From RGVD01 sp040403075 (GTDB lineage Bacteria > Bacteroidota > Bacteroidia > UKL13-3), in contig JBBALJ010000002.1 of the NCBI GenBank assembly GCA_040403075.1, positions 17,639 to 81,638 of the forward strand: DNA of 64,000 nucleotides, given 5' to 3'. The position numbers and the translations under genes are program-made. Positions within the stretch are counted from its first letter, which is position 1; each line of letters starts with the position of its first letter. Shown here piece by piece: positions 16,801-27,300 of this stretch. Under the pieces are notes generated by a model. That model was not told the origin of the DNA. It was given only the letters and a program-made list of their open reading frames with translations, and ran no database searches.

Positions 16801-19800
16801 AGCATGGTATAGTTTTTTCATAGCAGATCCAGTCAAGCTAACTTGAGAACCTAGTCCTGCATTTAAATCGTAGATAGTTCCGTCTGCAACATTAGCAATC
16901 ATGTTCTTTTTCAACTGACGGCTGATAATAACTTTTGGATCAGGTTTCATTTCCCCAATGTTTTGAGGGAAACGAAGTTTTTTAGAATTGTTTTTATTCA
17001 AAATCATGTTACTGAGTTCCCCAATGTTCCCAGTGTGTTGGTACACTCCACGTTTTGCTATCTTTTTACCCGATACGTGATTTAATACGTGCAAAGGTTG
17101 TAGACCTTGTCCTGCATACTGCCCGTCAAGCTCCATACGTGAACGTATGTCTTCAAGGTGTGGGAAATCTTTGGTGTATTCTTTCAACAATACAGTGTAC
17201 GAATTCTTTTCAGAAGTCGTGCTCATCATATTGTTTTCTCTATCATAGTGTACATCCTCATAGTATGGTTTATGTGGTGTAACGGGAACAGCTTCTCCTT
17301 CTTTATATCCTTTAGGGAGAAATCCTTTTTGATATACAAATTTACCAGTTGTCTTATATGCTTTGTAAGCTTCTTCTTCTTCTGTGCCCCACTTTCCTTC
17401 TCCCATAGAAATGTATCTATGCATATCTAAGCTAATAAAAGCTTGAGCATCTGTAGATTCAAAGGCTCCTGGACGGTAAGCATCAGCAATAGCTAATGAT
17501 TTTTCAAAAGCTCTTGCAGCTGTTGGTAGAAGTACAGCTATTTCTGCATTAATTTTTTCAGAAGAAACTCTTCCCTTAGAATTAGCTGCATTAATTGTAA
17601 TATTTTTACCTGAGATTTTTACAGCTGGAGCTTTTTCAATAGCTGTTGCATCGTATTCAAATGTAACTTTGTATTTACTAACAGTTGAGTCTAGTTTTGA
17701 CAACTCATTGTTAATAAGTCCTCTAGCAATATTATCACAAGCTACATGCCCTTGAGCAGTAAGTGCTGGAGTCAAGTCAAGATGCAAATCTCTCATTGTA
17801 ACCTCGTTGAACTCTTTGATCATTCCATAAAGTTCTCCTTTAATGAATGTTCTTGCATTTGATAATTCTCCTTGTAAAGCTAGTCTTGTACCAGGAGTGG
17901 TCAAGTGGCCCATACGTTTGTAGAAGTTCTCTAAGTTCTTGTGATTTGCTCTGCTTCCACGAAATACTTTTACAATTTCATTTCTCATCAAAGCCTCTGT
18001 AACAATAAAACCTCTCATTGTAGTTTCAAGTGCTCCTTTTTCTTGTGAGAAATTTATAGCTCCAACCCCAAGGCTTCCTATTTTTCCACCATCTTTTAAA
18101 GCAACTGTTGCAGAATCTGCTTGCTTTGTAAAATAGTCACTCATTTTAAGAGCCATTTTAGCAAGTCTAGCATCTATATCAATAGTCTCTGCAGGAGTTA
18201 ATGTTCCTTTTACGTAAGCATCAATTTTATCACTTAATTGCTGAACACCGTTGTAAGCAACACTGTCATCTTTTATTACTTCGTCGGTTACGATAGTCAC
18301 CCCATCTGCATCTTTTGCAGTAAATTGGAAAAAATCTTCACTGAAAGCATTCCCTAAATATTTATTGTCTTTTAGAATTCCTTTTTTTGTCGGGTTACCT
18401 GGTTCAGTGTGTACACCTTCTAATAGTGTGCTGTAGTTTTTAGTTGTAATTGCAGTGTGTACAACTTGCTTAGCAGCTGATACACGTAGCAAGTCTTGTA
18501 CGATCTGTGCTTTTATTAAGTCAGCCTCAGAGTTATCAATACCATAAGGGTTTACTAAGACTCTTGGTACCTCAATGAAAGAATATTTGTTACGGTCAGA
18601 TTGAACCGGTACAGCAATAAAGCAGGTCTCAGATCTTGGGTCATTGTTGATAAAGGCATTGATCCTTACAACTAAGTTATCAAGTTTTGAGAAGTCTTCG
18701 TATGACATTGCATCATCAACTTTGTCACCACTCTTAGCAGCGTCAAAGTCAACTACTTTAAACTCTTTTAAATATCCTGGAGTTTTTAAATATCTAAATA
18801 ATACACTTGCAAACTTAAGGTTATTACCTCCATTAATGAATGGATCAGACATGTACTCTTTGTACAGTGCAACACTCTCAGGACTTCCGTCGGCAAGTGT
18901 GTTAACAATGTCATTCATGTTAGATGCAAGGTTAGATGGATACATGGCCTTACCCTTACTGTTCACAAAGCTTTCCCCAATTGTATTTAACATTGGAGTA
19001 AAGTAATTAACAATACCTGTAATTAATGCTTTGTTTAAACTGATGTAGTCTGCTGTTGGAGTAATTGTCTCAAGCTGCTCTACAGTACTTTGTCTAGAAG
19101 GTGTAAACTTTGCAGATAATTTTAATACTTTAGTTAAATCTGCTGCAAGCAACTTAAGCAATCCAGTTCCTTCGTACGTTCTAATCAATCCATTAGGAGA
19201 TTTAACTCCTACACCAACGTTGATTAAAGATTGTAATGCCCATTTAGTCTCAGCTATATTTGAAGAGTCAGTTCCGATGTGCATCCCTAAGGCCCACATC
19301 AACTCTGCTACTTTCTCTACAGTCTCATTGATAGACCCATCAGATGTTTGAACAATAAATGTTCTTGGGTCAGCTTTATTTAATCCTTTTTCTAAGTCTT
19401 TAACAATAGCAGCTGCTGCTAATATTTTTGTTTTGTCAGCCTCTAAGTATGTTACCGGGCTTCCATCAGTATTAACGGTTGGCTTACCTGCAGTGTCAAG
19501 TACCGGCTTTCTTTGGTACAGGGCTCTAGGGTTCTCATTGTTATCTCTAATCAGTTGAGTTTTCCAACGATCAATTGTCCCAGCTACTACGTCCTTTCTA
19601 TTAGGGTTGATTACATCTGCAAATCTTCTATTGCCTTCAATACGATCTTTGATCATAATGAACTCAGTATTTACAAGAGCAAAAGCAGTGTAAAGCATAG
19701 CACAGTCACGGTCATCTAATTTTGACATGAAATCTGCTATAGGCTGCAACACTGGTTTTAATTCAGCAGCCTTTTTTATTGCTGCATGCATAGACTCAAA

Positions 19801-21324
19801 AGTTTGTTTACCAGTAAATACACGTAGCATCTCTTGGTATACATCTTCTCTATTCATATAAGAACGTACCCCTAAAAGATTATGCTCTACATTTCTAATA
19901 GTGCTCAACAATTCCTTAACCTTTCCCGTTAATCTTTTTGAAGGAGATTCCTGTAAGGTAGTCATACTGTAGATTTTCATTGTACCCTCATCAATCAGCT
20001 TCATCTCTTCTTGGAGAGCATCTAAATCTGCAGGATCCAATTCATTGTTTGCATCTATATCAAAGCTATCATCTTTCTCTTCTTCTGTAACCTCTTCCCC
20101 TGTAACTGTATCAGCAACAATTTTGTTGGTAATCTTTATACCGGCCTCACGAAGTTTAATCTCTAAGAAAGTTCTCCAACCTGTTTGTATTGAGTTTCCT
20201 GTAGCAGGGTCAAATACATCATTCCATGTAGAGGCTACATTTTTGAATACATTTCGAAGAGTAATATTTTCTTCCATTGTAAACTCTGCACCAACTTCTT
20301 CAAGTACATTCCACATGTTAGCTTCTACATCGTCAAGTGATTCTGGGGTAGCAGCATCCATTGCTATTTCAGCAGCAAATAACTTGTTAGCCTCTGCAAC
20401 AGTAATAACACTTCCATCAGTTTTCTTGTACATCTGCATTTGAAACTGATCTACAATAGCACCATTCTTACCATCAACACCTAGCTGTTCTTTTGCACTG
20501 AATCCTCTTCCTAGATCTTTTTTAGTATCCATGAAGATTGTGTATATAGTATCTAACGATGCTTTAAACATTGCATCCCCCATTTCTGGACGGTACATGT
20601 AAGCTTTTTTTGGGCCTTTAAATTTTTCTGGGTTTCTGAATACCCCTCTACCAAGAATAGAAGAATTCATCTTACCACTCTCAATTAAAGAGTATGCTTG
20701 ACGAAGGCTAAGGTTGTTTGTAACTAATGCTTTGAAGAAGTTCCATAGATCTCTAAAGAACTTCCCAATTTTAGCAGGCAGACTTTTTTCAGTATATCCT
20801 TCAGTTAGCACATAGTCTTTAAATTCATCAGCCATCTTTTCTTCCAAAGCAGCTTCACGAGCTTCTTCATCAGAAATTTCTGGGAATGTTCTTTTGATAT
20901 ATCGTATCTCACCAGCAGTAGGCTCTCCAAATCTTGCAGCAGCTTCTGCATATAACTGTTCTCTTTGACTCTCAGACAACATAGTTCTGAATGACAAGTG
21001 ATAAGCTTCGTGAAATTCTGTCCCAATATCAGAGTTAGTCCACATATGAACTACTGCATTCTCTACATATCCATGCACATCTTCTGACCCAATCTTTTCA
21101 ACAGTATCAAAAAGATTTGCCTCTATACCTCTTGAAGTAAGCCATGCTTTCTTTTGATCAGAGCTTAACAAAGTGTCTGCTGCAGATCCTTTTAACTTGT
21201 TACCGTAGTAAAATCCTGGGACTGTACCACGAAACTTATCCCATAATTTATGAGCAATAGCACTACCTTGAACAGCTGCAAGGTCTTTGTATTCTTTAGA
21301 GTTTACGTTTGGGCAAAAAGCCAT
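13816..21324 (-). CDS. Giant protein: zincin motif plus virion RNA polymerase catalytic loop
   Basis: 2502 residues. Near the N-terminus FHEAYHLSFR (HEAYH at 105-109) is a zinc-protease-like helix. Further on, LMGSDHDVDKLTL places three Asp at 1724, 1726 and 1728 (bases 16141-16155). This is the DxDxD metal-binding loop of the double-psi beta-barrel RNA polymerase found in crAss-like phages, where phi14:2 gp66 has been shown to be a single-chain virion RNA polymerase. A segment upstream (DPKVIISRQLKKNMIANV, ~1525-1545) may contribute the basic residues of the second barrel. By analogy it would be ejected with the DNA and transcribe early genes. Fusion of a protease-like motif and a polymerase in one chain suggests proteolytic maturation. 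Assignment rests on one short loop plus context. Confidence 0.7.
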   Translation of the reverse strand: MAFCPNVNSKEYKDLAAVQGSAIAHKLWDKFRGTVPGFYYGNKLKGSAADTLLSSDQKKAWLTSRGIEANLFDTVEKIGSEDVHGYVENAVVHMWTNSDIGTEFHEAYHLSFRTMLSESQREQLYAEAAARFGEPTAGEIRYIKRTFPEISDEEAREAALEEKMADEFKDYVLTEGYTEKSLPAKIGKFFRDLWNFFKALVTNNLSLRQAYSLIESGKMNSSILGRGVFRNPEKFKGPKKAYMYRPEMGDAMFKASLDTIYTIFMDTKKDLGRGFSAKEQLGVDGKNGAIVDQFQMQMYKKTDGSVITVAEANKLFAAEIAMDAATPESLDDVEANMWNVLEEVGAEFTMEENITLRNVFKNVASTWNDVFDPATGNSIQTGWRTFLEIKLREAGIKITNKIVADTVTGEEVTEEEKDDSFDIDANNELDPADLDALQEEMKLIDEGTMKIYSMTTLQESPSKRLTGKVKELLSTIRNVEHNLLGVRSYMNREDVYQEMLRVFTGKQTFESMHAAIKKAAELKPVLQPIADFMSKLDDRDCAMLYTAFALVNTEFIMIKDRIEGNRRFADVINPNRKDVVAGTIDRWKTQLIRDNNENPRALYQRKPVLDTAGKPTVNTDGSPVTYLEADKTKILAAAAIVKDLEKGLNKADPRTFIVQTSDGSINETVEKVAELMWALGMHIGTDSSNIAETKWALQSLINVGVGVKSPNGLIRTYEGTGLLKLLAADLTKVLKLSAKFTPSRQSTVEQLETITPTADYISLNKALITGIVNYFTPMLNTIGESFVNSKGKAMYPSNLASNMNDIVNTLADGSPESVALYKEYMSDPFINGGNNLKFASVLFRYLKTPGYLKEFKVVDFDAAKSGDKVDDAMSYEDFSKLDNLVVRINAFINNDPRSETCFIAVPVQSDRNKYSFIEVPRVLVNPYGIDNSEADLIKAQIVQDLLRVSAAKQVVHTAITTKNYSTLLEGVHTEPGNPTKKGILKDNKYLGNAFSEDFFQFTAKDADGVTIVTDEVIKDDSVAYNGVQQLSDKIDAYVKGTLTPAETIDIDARLAKMALKMSDYFTKQADSATVALKDGGKIGSLGVGAINFSQEKGALETTMRGFIVTEALMRNEIVKVFRGSRANHKNLENFYKRMGHLTTPGTRLALQGELSNARTFIKGELYGMIKEFNEVTMRDLHLDLTPALTAQGHVACDNIARGLINNELSKLDSTVSKYKVTFEYDATAIEKAPAVKISGKNITINAANSKGRVSSEKINAEIAVLLPTAARAFEKSLAIADAYRPGAFESTDAQAFISLDMHRYISMGEGKWGTEEEEAYKAYKTTGKFVYQKGFLPKGYKEGEAVPVTPHKPYYEDVHYDRENNMMSTTSEKNSYTVLLKEYTKDFPHLEDIRSRMELDGQYAGQGLQPLHVLNHVSGKKIAKRGVYQHTGNIGELSNMILNKNNSKKLRFPQNIGEMKPDPKVIISRQLKKNMIANVADGTIYDLNAGLGSQVSLTGSAMKKLYHAAIEEKLRRDTNAVEEELGIDKLREATELGDVDNLKKVKLEVLQKVRDILLKQIDESDLPSNYSDAIKISFDETGMPRFSIPLDLPIYNKKYESIIMSLVNNKVFNQKAKGYDAVQIAQIGGHRVDNALNFTQISEDGKRVIHAEIMIREDIARQFGIEPGESLDDVPEELRRIIGYRTPNADKSATIILKIAKFLPANYQKGIVVPGQLIKLMGSDHDVDKLTLLFPEVEKVEPTPEYPYSIRKVIPNYKTLAKNVAALSNEKLVTPEMLNNIIFDTVEAVYSNPAHFNEVFAPLDDTTLTNEAKRIRKVKPELGMATDWNAWDTESNTIIRSIKGNKLRGIYANMLSGRNVASHGNIAINKSHAIKIIDDSGKVTEYINYVKEAQGIPTDRSTSLFLSAAVDASNVPIHTELNDNMLTSRVRALFLGFFPEYNSKTCTNFLNQPIIRELITVFETKHGGDLRKLTKSIDFIKTKYNLNKLIPKGEGINLAQSLPMKASELANISGSKADTQQAGFNFIEGRDMAEQAIFLHNFEFFSKAGRSLMNMYKRITPDSMDGMNRIGSIQGYQDKQAEFDEDYDTEDGKVNKEVLFFDSMSPGRNVVDQYIGENSIYGFERGYEKLLRDGLELAGMYFPIRTSNAFNNFKENLKRASGRNDINAEMHQLIDYNLMFMMLMKPGSPFFANTTYGDLYSSPTNNIGERMLKLRAKHPALASAPFIANLELDVNAQAGYYGLKFDNSVTPTRSSKEAYTNNIRTMLYNPIAYVSAPLEQKFLGPDGKYSPEIQSQVNQIKRLGRDLVMHTFITNGFRQSADSYSDLVPAEFFTTPMEVEGSDKKVTISEFMYNEREKLADGNYFNAEDLVKYMTMFGKMRAAGQGMLSTINSEELKPDMATVITSNDTHKPFVIVRNQDAKTSAVYQRIPNDSREVSMYTALAGSFAARGATKLYGTGISYVLKNDVPTNLVSYLTSGRSAVWEDGVNNIGNEDGTMSCFI

Positions 21325-21334
21325 AGTTGGTTAT

Positions 21335-24300
21335 TTAAAATGGTGAACAGGTGTCTTCTAAGTTTTGTCCAGAAGTATCCAAGTTAGTTATCATACTTTC
21401 TAAAGACTGTGCTTGCCCCATAGCAGCTAGCATGTCATCTGGTAAAGCACTTATATCAACTGCCCCACCTCCCATTGAAACTACTTTTACTCCTCCGACT
21501 GTAGGTTGTGAAGTTACGACATTTTTCTTACTTCCAAAGAATGCAGAGTTTGTTTTTGGGGCCACAAGTCCGTCAGTACTTGATACTACTGGAGTAGGTG
21601 CATCTGGCCCAGGTACAGTTGATGTAACAGGAGCTGCAGGAGTAGTTGGAGCTGTAGGAGCAGCCGGGGCCGGACCCGGACCTTGAGGACCGGCATCTTG
21701 AATCATTTTTTCAATTCTTGGTGCATACGATACAGGAATACCATCTCTGTTAAATAGAGAAGTAATGTTTCCAGCTGCATCATAGTTTATTTCAAAAGGC
21801 ATAATGCCTAATTTTTTAATCTGAATTCCAAACTGTTTGTTAAGTAAGTAAGCATATCCAGAAACTTGAAGTTGATGTCTTTCTTTTTTAGTAAGCTGTC
21901 CTGGTCCATACGATCTTGTATAGCCTTCCCATCCTTTAAGCTTGCTAGTTTTAACATCAAATATCATATAATTTCCATCTTTGTCAACAGCTAAGATGTC
22001 AATTTCTCCAGCTACTTTAGAAACTTTATCATATACTATAAGGTTTCTAGTTATATATCTTCCACCTACAGCATCTAACTCTTTCTTGATTTTATTAAGC
22101 TTTGTCATAAGCATATTAAATGCTCCTTCAGAGATTCCTTCAGGTTTTGTAGTGTCACCTTCATCAAAGAATTTTTTAACAATTTCGTCTACAGTATTTC
22201 CAGCAACTCTGCTATTTTCGTATAAACTAGAATCCCCATCAAATCCATCAGGAAGAATGTTAGTCATACGTTTGTACAACTCTCCATCAATGATGTAATG
22301 GTTTTCATCTTCTGTTGTACCTTCTACAAGCTTTTGAGACTCTGCTAACAAAGCTTCGATGTCAACCGTAGCAGTAGGTACTACTGGAGCAGTTGGGGCA
22401 GCAGTCGGAGTAGATGAAGTTTTAGGGAGTGCAGTAGTTACTACAGAGTTTGCAGCAACGTCTGCAGCTTTCTCTGCTGTAGCTCCTTTAACACCTACTG
22501 GTCCAAACTTCATATTAACGTCGTGGAATACAGATCCGTTTGGATTTGCAACTGTATCTACTGCTAAGATTGAATTGTGTCCTACCCCTTCAGTTCTAGC
22601 TTCTCCTTGGAATTGAGCAGAGTCAGAAAGATATTGCATGTAAGGATGAGGCTTACCATCTTCGTAAGGGTAAACGGTTCCATCAATTGGGCTAGTGAAT
22701 GGCTCTTGAACTCCGAATTTAAATTTGTCTACTTGATATTTCTTAGACATTGTAGCTTCTTTAAATTCTTCCCCAACGTTGTTCTCTACGGCTCCATAGT
22801 CTGCAGGTTCTTTTTTAACAGCTGTGAATTTTATAAACCCTTGGTCGTTAACCTCAGATTCTATGAAACTAAATTTAGGTCTGGTTCCATTTAAAGCTGC
22901 CTTCATTTGGCTAGCATTTATTTTTATAAGGCTGTTTGCAGATTTAGAATAGAATATAAAGATTGTTTCTCCATCTTCTAACTGATATGTAGAGATAAAC
23001 TTAGTCAAGCTATCAGGACGTTTAAGCTCTTCTGCAAGAGACTTATCTGTTACAGCTACTTCATCAGATTCTGATTGAGCTTCTACCTCAAGTAAGTTGC
23101 AACCTACAATCTGGCCGTACTTATATGCCTCAGGAATTTCCTTTGTAATATGGTTAAGTGCAGCTGTTGCTCCTCTTGTGTCCATATCTTTTGTACTGGC
23201 CATAACCATCATAGGTGTGCCATCTGGGGACTCAACTAATACTGCAATTTGTCCTGGGGTAACTCCTGTTGATTCTGGGTCGGCCGGATCACGAGGGAAT
23301 GGACGAGAGCCAGTTGCAATAACTTCTGCATTACCTTCTTCGGAATCATGCATCACTTTCCAAACCAAGTCACCATTCTCACTACCTACATAGAATAATG
23401 TTGGAGTAGGTTGCTTTGTAATTTTAGTTACAGGGTAGAAGAACACTTTTCCAGAAGCAGTTCTAGCATTACTTATCTCAGACTTATCATTGAACTTCTC
23501 CATTACAGTTACTGTAGGAGTAAATCCATCTAAGAAGTGCTGTACAATTTCACGACGTTTGCTTCCTTTAAATCCTTCTGGACTACTTTCATTATATGCA
23601 CCTAGAAGTTGAAGACGAGTTCCGTCAGGAAGAGCTGCATAGATTGGAACATTTTTCCAACCAGTAGTCATCATCCAATTTTTTAATTCTTCTGGGTTGT
23701 CAGCTATACCAGTAGGAATTTGGGTTTTAAACCAAGTAGTATTCATTTGCACAATCAAATCTAACGTAGTCCCAACTGGGACCATTTCTGAGCTAGTCAA
23801 ATGTTGTGGAAATATTAATACTGGAGAACCATCGATTTTTTGAGCCATTTGCCCACGGTAATATGGGTCATATCCTGGCATACCTTTTTCTGGAGCCTCA
23901 GGTCTAGTTTGACCATTAAGGTCTACTATAACTTTTCCATTCTTTTTAAGAACAGTTCCTTTTGCTAATTGAATATCATTGCTATCTCCAGACACAACTG
24001 CTTTTGGAGCACCAGTATCTTCCATAGGGGCTTCGAATACAGGACCACCTGTACCCATTCTCAAAACATCTTCAGCAAGTAAAGCTTCTTCTCTAGCTTT
24101 TCTTATAGCTTCGGCTTCTTCATTGGTGATGGAGCCATCCATCCCTTCCGACGTAAGTCCTGCTGCAGGGTCGATATCCGTTGCTTGAGGCTCTTCCCCT
24201 TCAGGAGTAGAGCTAGGTCCTGCGGTACTGTCACCGTTTTGATTACGTTTCTCAAGTTCTCTTTGCTCATTGACTTCGTTTATTATGTTTTGTTGTCTTG

Positions 24301-27300
24301 TTATTTGCCCTTTTTTAGCAGAAATTCTTCTATCAGTAGCTAATTTAGAGTTTTTTGCACCATCTACATCTTGTTCTCCGTAAACACCATCAATAATTTT
24401 CTGGTATTCGTTTGATAATTGCTCAAGTCTAGCTTTTTCTTTAGTTAATTCTTGAATTCTTGCATCAGCTGTAGTAATGATAGTATTAGACTCTTCTTCT
24501 GTAGGAGCTAATTCAATTTGTTCTTTAGCATCTAATCCTACTTTTGCATCAGACTTCATTTTACCAAGAGCTTTGATCTTCTTTTTAAGAAGTTCATTTA
24601 TTCTTTTTCTAAGTTCTAATAACTGTGCAACCTGTGCATCAGCCTTAAACTCTTTCATGCTAAAGCCAGCTTCAATTGCAACAGCTCTTTCCATTGCAAG
24701 AACTTCATCAAGTTCTTGAAGGTCTTGTTTGATTAACTCTACTTGGTATCGAAGTTCATCCATGCTTAGACCTGCAGTCTTTGACATGTCTTTCATTTCT
24801 TTTTGCAGGGCATCTTCTTTAGCTAAGATTTCTTCAGTATCAGTAATTAAGTTTTCAGCTATTACAGCAATGTTCTCTTTAGATTCCTCTAGAGTAGTAG
24901 TATCAGTTTCTGATGTTGGACGAATCTTAGATGCTTGCAATAAAAGATTATAGGCAAGTAATGTAGCAATAGCTGTTTCTCTTTCTATAGCAGCATTTGT
25001 TGAAGCTGCTTGAGCTTCTGCTGCAATTTGGGCAGCTTCTCCAGGCTTTATTACAACTCCAGTTGATAGTTGAGTATCTTGATAATCTTCTTGATTAACA
25101 GGTGCCACAGGAACAGTTGCTTCTTGTATTTTCCAAGTAACTTCATTTCCAGTTTGCCAGTCAGCAAGTTTTACTCCTACTACTTCTCCAGCATCGTCTA
25201 AAATTAAAGCTTCTACTGGATCAGCACTCTCCATGTAGTACTGTCTTCCATCAATATTAAATTGGGTACCAGTTGAAGAGACCATTATCTCATCCAACAG
25301 AGTTTGCTCCATTTCAGATAGCTCTACAAGTCCTGCATTTTCTCCTCCAACAGTTTTAAATTCTTTTTCAGATTTAAGTTGATCAGGAGTAAGTCCTTTT
25401 TTTCTAGCTTCCTCAGTCTTGGCTTCCATTGCTTTCATCAATGCCGATTGAGACATTGCATCTAAGCTCTCCATGTCAATATTTTTTAGATCTTCTAAAT
25501 CCATTGCCATGTACTGAGCAATCTTAGCCTGCTCTGCAGCTTCAAGTTGAGCACGTTTTTCTAAAGCAGCAGCTTTAACTTCTGGGGAAGCATCTGGGTC
25601 CACAGCATCTGTAAGATCATCTGCAGTTTCTGCACCTTCAATTGCTTGTCTAGCTCTATCTTCTGCAGCTCTTTGTTGCTCTTTCTCTTGCAAAGCCATT
25701 TGAGCCTCTACATAAAGGTCCATTTGCTCTGGGTTACGAGACAGGTTTTTAAATGACTCTGAAAGGCCAGCACGTTTGATTGAAAGGTCACGAAGGTGAA
25801 GTAACTCAGCTTTAAATTCATCAGCTGTTGCTACATCAAGTTCTACTTTAGCAGCATAAATTTCGTTAAGTTGTTTACCAAGATCTTCTTTAGGTTTAGC
25901 AGAAGCTGTTGTTTTAAATGATGGGTTACCATTTGAATCAAGTTCTACCCCTCCAATTTTAATCTGGAACTTAACTTCATCTGGATCTAGTTTTGCTAGA
26001 GCTGGTGCAAGTTTTAAAAGCTTGTCATATTGTTCATCAATTCTACTATCGATAGTATCAATGTCAAGAAGATTGTGAGTTAAGATTTGTCCGTACGTTC
26101 TACGTACAGCATCTTGAATAAGTTTATTCTTTTTAGTTTCTTCTGTCTGAAGTCCTTCTTTAATCTTAGCTACTAGTGATGTACCAGGGTTAAACTGTGA
26201 AAGTATGTTGTGCACCTGCTCTGAACGTTTGATGGCAGATTGCATTTTAGTTTTTGTATCCTCAATGATTTGCATCTGGGTTTTACCAGTTTGCTGTTCA
26301 AGAGTACGGTTCATGTCATACCCAAAAGCTTGTTTGAATTCCTTTTCCTCCATTGAAGCAGCATCATCAAACTGCTCCATTGCATAATCGATAGCACCCA
26401 ATCCATTCATCTTAGCAAAGACTCCGTGGATTAATCTCATACGAGCTGTTTCAGCTTTTAAATCGTTTTGACGTTTTTCACTTTTTGTAATTCCTTCTTT
26501 TTCGTTATCAAGATTAGCATCATTAATGTCTTTGATAAATGCTAAGTTTTCAGCACTTTGTTCTGCATTCTCAATAATTTTCTTAATAGCTCCTGAGTTA
26601 AGCATCTTAATGGCTTCAGTAGTATTAAGCCCTTTCTGAGCAAGAAGTTTTTTCTCAGCTCCCATAAGACGACTTACTGCCCCAGTACCACCTCCAACTA
26701 ATGCTCCGATTAATATATTCTCTAAACCTTCTTTAGTTTCAAATGTTGATGACAATGCTTTACTCATTGCAGAAGCCATGTCTGCAGTACCATCGTTAAA
26801 TTTTTCTCCGTAGTAGTTACGTGCATATTGAGACCCAGCAAACTGGCCGGCCTCTTGGAAACCTTCTTCAGCAGAAGTTTTAAGTACAGGGCCAAATGTT
26901 TTTTGAGCATTAGCATATGCTTTTCCAAACTTAGAACTTGCAGCTTTTTCAACCCACTCTTCTCCTGCAGTTAACCCTTTTTTCTCAATGTCATACATTG
27001 TCTTTTCACCGACACGAGCACCTTGCATGGCCTTGCCAAACATTAATAAGTTTGTAGCAGTTAAAAGAGGAAGGTTAATAGCAAACGTAGTATTACCTAC
27101 GGCATTAGCACTTTGCAAAATACCATCTTCTACATCTTTTGGCATAGCCTGGCCGGGGTTCTGCTCCTCCCATTCTGCTTTACGTTCTTCAATAAATGAA
27201 TTCTTAGCTTCACGAGCTTCAACAGAAGACTCAGCTAATGACATTTGAGTACCAACTGCTAGATGTTTTGTAGCAGTTTTAATTTTAGCATATCTATCTA

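Noticed and set aside
20045..20443. 132-aa plus-strand ORF, and similar ones at 21351-21686, 12950-13258, 18644-19006 and 22577-22894
   Set aside because: All lie wholly inside giant leftward genes, have Ser/Ile/Phe-rich compositions typical of antisense frames, and show no motifs.
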